NCBI GenBank assembly: GCA_013791675.1
Contig: VMTI01000011.1
Location: forward strand, 1 to 11,192
Origin: a bacterium
Lineage (GTDB): Bacteria; CG03
Reading direction: 5' to 3'
Length of the DNA stretch: 11,192 nt
Made by a program: the position numbers and the translations under genes. Under the pieces are notes generated by a model. The model saw only the letters and a list, made by a program, of their open reading frames with translations, searched no databases and was not told the origin of the DNA. Shown here piece after piece: positions 11,170 to 11,192 of this stretch. Each line of letters begins with the position of its first letter. The stretch's first letter is position 1.

Positions 11170-11192
11170 GAATTAAAGGCTTTCTCTTATAA

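Noticed and set aside
1..11192. tRNA, rRNA, CRISPR array, transposase or integrase
   Set aside because: I looked on both strands for T-loop signatures, regularly spaced direct repeats and transposase motifs and found none.

Overview
The window is archaeal. It carries archaeal/eukaryotic-type ribosomal proteins (eL43, eL34, eL14, eS6), the exosome subunit Rrp42, RNA polymerase subunit P, prefoldin beta and translation factor aIF2 gamma. TATA-like boxes stand 24-40 bases before several starts, and Shine-Dalgarno sites are of the archaeal GGTGAT type. Compact genes, lysine-rich tails on small ribosomal proteins and a large Asn/Ser/Thr-rich surface protease with a PGF-pre-PGF domain suggest a DPANN-type archaeon. 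The phylum cannot be fixed from this sequence. No rRNA, tRNA, CRISPR array, insertion sequence or integrase is visible.

Layout. Bases 1-1868 (+) hold a version of the conserved archaeal exosome/ribosome/RNAP cluster: Rrp42 (5' end outside the window), an inserted AT-rich 65-residue gene, eL43, RpoP and prefoldin beta. Bases 1903-3118 (-) hold four tightly packed unrecognised small genes read 142 aa, 58 aa (four Cys, very basic), 56 aa, 125 aa. Bases 3303-3914 (-) hold eL14 and, upstream of it, eL34. A divergent AT-rich gene at 3996-4316 (+) encodes a very small protein with an HELFH zinc-protease-like motif. Bases 4335-6561 (-) hold eS6, aIF2 gamma and a PIN-domain (Fcf1-like) protein. Bases 6695-10775 (+) hold a 1211-residue secreted subtilisin-like protease whose end overlaps a DUF192 protein gene. 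A leaderless 114-residue winged-helix-like gene closes the window.

The conserved genes serve RNA decay, transcription, protein folding and translation. Between them lie AT-rich orphan genes (65, 125, 56, 142, 106 and 114 aa) whose codon use differs clearly from the GC-richer core genes. The most unusual features are the orphan four-gene cassette, the miniature HExxH protein, the very dense N-glycosylation sequons of the protease, and two kinds of gene start: GTGAT-N4-ATG on conserved genes, and leaderless starts placed about 25 bases after a TATA box on the protease and two orphan genes.
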